Assembly (NCBI GenBank): GCA_005408345.1
Contig: SEMN01000041.1
Location: 1,357,501 to 1,421,500 of the forward strand
Direction of reading: 5' to 3'
Length of the DNA: 64,000 nucleotides
Source: Macquaria australasica
Taxonomy: Eukaryota > Chordata > Actinopteri > Centrarchiformes > Percichthyidae
The translations under genes were made by a program, and so were the position numbers. How positions within the stretch are numbered: position 1 is the first letter of the stretch; the number at the start of each line of letters is the position of its first letter. The notes beneath the pieces were generated by a model. The model ran no database searches, was not told the origin of the DNA, and saw only the letters and a program-made list of their open reading frames with translations. Shown piece after piece: positions 60,601 through 64,000 of this stretch.

Positions 60601-63015
60601 CTGCTGAAAATGCAGAAATGTGAAATGTTGAAAATGCAGAAATGTGAAATGTTGAAAATGTTGAAATGAATTTGCAAAACACTGCTGAAAGTAGAAGTAT
60701 TGTTGCTTTTACTGTAATGAATTGTTGAAAAAAGCACAATATTTTAAGTATAAATGGTGGAAAAAATTTGAATAGAAGCATATGTCCTCAAAGAGCAAGA
60801 TTTAATAGCTGAATGTTTTTTGTAGATTAAAATATGCAGTATAAGTCGAAGATGAAGAAATTACAAAGCATTGCTGAAAATGCGAAAATGTGAAGTGAAT
60901 TTGCATGAGAAATCAATGAAATTGAGAATTGAGAAATCAGAAATGCTCAGAAACCTGGAAGCTGAAGTGTAAAACTGGTAGAATTGGGAGTTGGAAAAGT
61001 TGAATAGAAGCATAAATGTCCTTAAAGAACAAGTTTTAACATTTGATGCTTAAAGGTTTGAGGGGTGTTTTTAGCTCCGTTGTTCGGTGTTTTCAGACTT
61101 AGCTTTCACACCCCAGTGTTTAAATGTGCAGTGAAGTCTGAAAGTGCTGATTTTATGACTTCTACACTGAAAGAATGATTTAATGATTTAATTCTAGTTT
61201 AGTTAATTTGTATAGTAAGATGTTTTAAGATATTGTGCTCTGAGCAGCAAAATCCCATTTTCTACTACTTTTAACTAGACTACTACTGTCTTAGGATTGG
61301 GTTTTCAACCTCAGACTGAAGCCATATGTTCTGAATGTTAGAAATTGAATTATCTGATAAATTCAAATTATTTGTTCAAAGAATTTTGTCTCAAAGATGT
61401 GAAGAAATCTGAAATAACTAGAAAGAGAATTGTAAAGGACGGTGATATTCTCTACTCTAAGTTTCCCTCCGTTTCTCCAAGGAAAATTATTGTCATATTT
61501 TACTATCAGCTTACTGTATGTTTTATTTGATGTTGTGATTCTGCTTTTCTTGCAGTGTATCCAAAGATCCTAAACAGCTATGGGTGCATACCTAAGTCAG
61601 AGGTTCTGACTTGTGTATGTATCAGTGAGGGGGTTCCTTTACCCACCATCAAATGGCCACTGTTGGAGAACCACACTGAGTACTCTGTCATTACCACTGT
61701 GTCAAACCACACTGTAAACAGCACCGTCATTTTAACTGTAAAAGACCACAGTAACACTGCTGTTGAGTGTGTCAGCAGCAATGAAAATGGAGAAATAAAA
61801 GGGAACCTCATCATAAAAAAAGTAGAACAAGATAAAGAAGGTAACTGCTCACCCTTTAAATGTTCTTTTCTCTCTCGCAGCAGTGGCCTCAGCGTTGATT
61901 TTTTTTTTTTTTTTGTTACAATTTGTTCCTCTTGATTCCAGGTGAAATCATGAAATTGTTAAGAACTGTGACACGGCTGGAAATGATCATTGCATTTTTG
62001 ATTGGTGCTCTTCTTTCTACAATCATTTGCTGTTTGGCAAGAAAATGCCACAGGTACACTATGAAGTCTTTTGTTTGTTTATCTGAATTCCAGGCTTTGT
62101 TCATGTGTAATGTTAATTTGTAATTCAAAGGACGCTAGGAAGAACATATCTGAAATTGCATACTGTAGCATGCTTTGGAAAATAGTTAGCAGTAATGGAA
62201 AAAACATACTAAACTACTGGAATGGTTCTATTCAAGGGTAGCCTGTTCAAATGTGACATTAATAACCTTTGCTTGTTATTTGTATGTTAATGTTTGTTGT
62301 TGTTTGAATTTCCTCTCAGAAAAAAAAAGAGGACCTATGGAAATCTGACTGAGACTCTGGAGATGGTGACAAGTCACGAGGATGCACTGGTACTTATATT
62401 TATACAGCAGATCATATTGTACATTAGTTAAAGCCCTAATGTGCAGGATTTAAGTTTTGTGACACCTAGTGGTAGTATTGAAAAAGACACTGTGGTAAAC
62501 AGCAGTGCAGGAGATTTCAGTAGAATTGATGCTCCCTCATGCTGAAATGAACCATCTGAGGTGATTCGGGCATCTAATTAGAATTGCCAGTTGTTAGTGT
62601 TGTAGCAGCTGATGAATGACTCCTTCCATTTGTGTGTTGTACCTGACAGATAGATGCTGATCACGCAGTGGAACATGATCAGGCCTTCAACCAAGAGGCA
62701 GCTGAAGGAGGAGGAGCTGTCGCGGCGGGGAAATCAGACGTGGAGTACTCCAACCTTGATTTCTCCCTGATAAAAAGAAGGAGTTCAGCGGAGGCAGGGG
62801 CAGGGGCGACACAAGAGACCACAGAGACAGAGTACGCTGAAATTAAAAAAGAAGCAGCAGAGGCGAGACGAGACAGAGAGGGCAAAGAGGAAGAGGAGAT
62901 GATAGGGGAGGGTGAGGAGACAAAACATTGTGTAGCAGATGAGACGGAAGGTGAGGATGTGGCGCTATATTCCAGCATAAAGGATGTAATGGGATTTGAG
63001 GACAGTGTTGCTTAG
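57691..63015 (+). CDS. CD22L-5: CD22-like Siglec lacking D2, ITIM/ITSM tail, 570 aa
   Basis: Exons: 57691-57751, 58289-58696, 59199-59327, 59806-60087, 61556-61840, 61942-62053, 62320-62389, 62650-63015. They sum to 1713 bp, all in phase. Order: signal peptide (MFVLIWVTLLFAVRS), V-set with CAVIPC and the YQLR arginine, a 43-residue truncated Ig domain, one full C2 domain, D5 (SEVLTCVCISEG), TM (MIIAFLIGALLSTIICCLA), linker, acidic tail. The tail has VEYSNL (ITIM, also YxN), TEYAEI (ITSM pattern) and LYSSI. No D2 exon exists between 58697 and 59198, although the flanking intron is recognisable. The cysteine that normally ties D1 to D2 would then be unpaired. Its V domain is the most diverged of the three, so ligand preference may differ. 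Confidence 0.82.
60585..60690. repeat. short tandem repeat, about 24-bp unit
   Basis: TGCAGAAATGTGAAATGTTG is repeated with small changes. The related blocks GCAAAACACTGCTGAAA (60595 and 60674) and GCATTGCTGAAAATGCG (60869) spread the family over 60590-60900. Confidence 0.7.
61396..61495 (+). pseudogene. decayed extra Ig exon inside CD22L-5
   Basis: After an acceptor-like ttgtctcaaag, the sequence VKKSEITRKRIVKDGD parallels the start of the D4 exon (59806). It then loses the cysteine region and ends without a donor. It is skipped in the model. It shows that this gene once had one more C2 domain. Confidence 0.65.
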
Positions 63016-63689
63016 TTATTTGACAGAAGTTACTTCTGGTATTTGCTCTGATGTGATGGCTTCTTGCTGTCATGTGTAATTAATCGCACTGTGATTTTAA
63101 AAGCTAAACTGAGCCTGCAGAAAGCTTCAAATGATGGAGACATTGTGCAACTGTGTAGTACAAGTCATTTGATGAATCATCTCTGTGGCTGCACAAACCA
63201 CTGTACAGTAGTTTATAAAGGTTGAGTATAGAACATATTTTTTTATTAGTCTTTGTAGAGAAATGAATGCACAAATCATACCTAATCCATAATAATAATT
63301 GTGACTTATGTGAACATTCAAAACATACTCAAAAGACTCAAGTACAAAGAAAAGGTGAAAAGTTGTTGTAAAAATCACTTCAAGGACAAATATTCACACT
63401 TTATCTTCAGTCTGCAGTATTACTTTTAGCTTGCAAACAGGTTTTAATGATGTTAAAGCAGGATTTATGTACACTGTATTATGTTGCATTAACTGCTGTA
63501 TAAGCCTTTTAAACTTATTATTATTTGACTATATATATTATTGTTATATAAGAAATAACTAGGGAACAAGAGAGCTGAAATCACATTAAATTATCTCAGT
63601 ATTAGGATATTCCATTGCCATTAAGGCACTGTACATATAAGGGTCTTTTTTGTAGTTATTTGTAAACTATGATCTAAGTTCATGCAATG
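63016..63689. other. CD22L-5 3' flank
   Basis: No gene. The AT-rich sequence is partly paralogous to 54790-55250 after CD22L-4. No canonical AATAAA lies close to the stop. Confidence 0.45.
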
Positions 63690-64000
63690 TTCATGCAGTG
63701 TTAAAGGAATACAGTAGTGAAACATTTTGTATGGCACTAGATCCAGCAGACAGTTAGCTTAGCTTCGCATAAAGACTAGAAACAGGGGTATGAAGCTAGC
63801 CTGGCTCTGTGTAAAGTTCAAAAATACGCCCACCACCACCTCTAAAGCTCACAATTTAAAACTCTGTACAAAAACAGAAATGTAAAGATTATATTTTATG
63901 GTTTTAGGACAGTTAATGTGGCGTGACTATGTGCAGCCAGCTGGTTGCACTGCAACCTCACTGTAACGCCAGACTGCAGGTGTTACTTTTGGTTACAGCT
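63690..64000 (+). repeat. abundant fish interspersed repeat, cut by the window end
   Basis: CAGTTAGCTTAGCTTCGCAT, AAAGACTAGAAACAGGGG, TAGCCTGGCTCTGT and CACCTCTAAAGCTCAC occur in the order found in a very common teleost element (recognised from memory). No coding capacity. The end lies outside the window. Confidence 0.7.

Overview
This is vertebrate, almost certainly teleost fish, DNA. Exons are short, with GT-AG splice sites and mostly phase-1 Ig-domain junctions. The introns hold typical fish repeats: an RTE/Rex3-like LINE, a tRNA-type SINE, hAT and TTAA-flanked MITEs, and (CTAT)n and (AT)n microsatellites. All recognisable host genes are on the + strand.

Layout. (1) 1-18574 holds the myelin-associated glycoprotein gene (mag, Siglec-4). 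Candidate non-coding 5' exons lie near 2.4, 6.5 and 9.4 kb. Ten coding exons run from 10690 to 18574 and add up to an uninterrupted 648-aa frame: signal peptide, V-set, four C2-type Ig domains, TM and a tail with three ITIM-like tyrosines. (2) 18.6-23.2 kb is mag 3' flank plus repeats. (3) 23.2-63.0 kb is a tandem array of CD22-like Siglec genes and wrecks. CD22L-1 (23727-27244) has 630 aa and a short tail. CD22L-2 (32114-37418) has 754 aa and a long ITIM/ITSM tail. CD22L-3 (39453-46632) is a pseudogene broken by a V-exon deletion, a frameshift and a 3.2-kb LINE. CD22L-X (about 48.7-49.4 kb) is a small remnant. CD22L-4 (50871-53957) has lost nearly all Ig sequence but keeps a 246-aa in-frame path. 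CD22L-5 (57691-63015) has 570 aa, no D2 and a truncated D3.

How the genes fit together. In mammals MAG and CD22 are neighbours, so this is probably the fish counterpart of that locus, with the CD22 side expanded in tandem. CD22L-1, -2 and -5 keep the Siglec hallmarks: a CxxIPC B-strand and a Y-x-L-R arginine where MAG has its sialic-acid-binding Arg. They look like sialic-acid-recognising inhibitory receptors. CD22L-1 and CD22L-2 have nearly identical ectodomains joined to unrelated TM/tail cassettes. The units share 5' flanking blocks carrying an ETS-type ACAGGAAGT site and a PU.1-like ACTTCCC site, a 5'UTR exon ending in a common GTAAAACAC donor, and a signal peptide beginning MFVLIW. Exon borders were placed by eye from splice sites, reading phase and comparison between paralogues. 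Nothing here was checked against RNA or databases.
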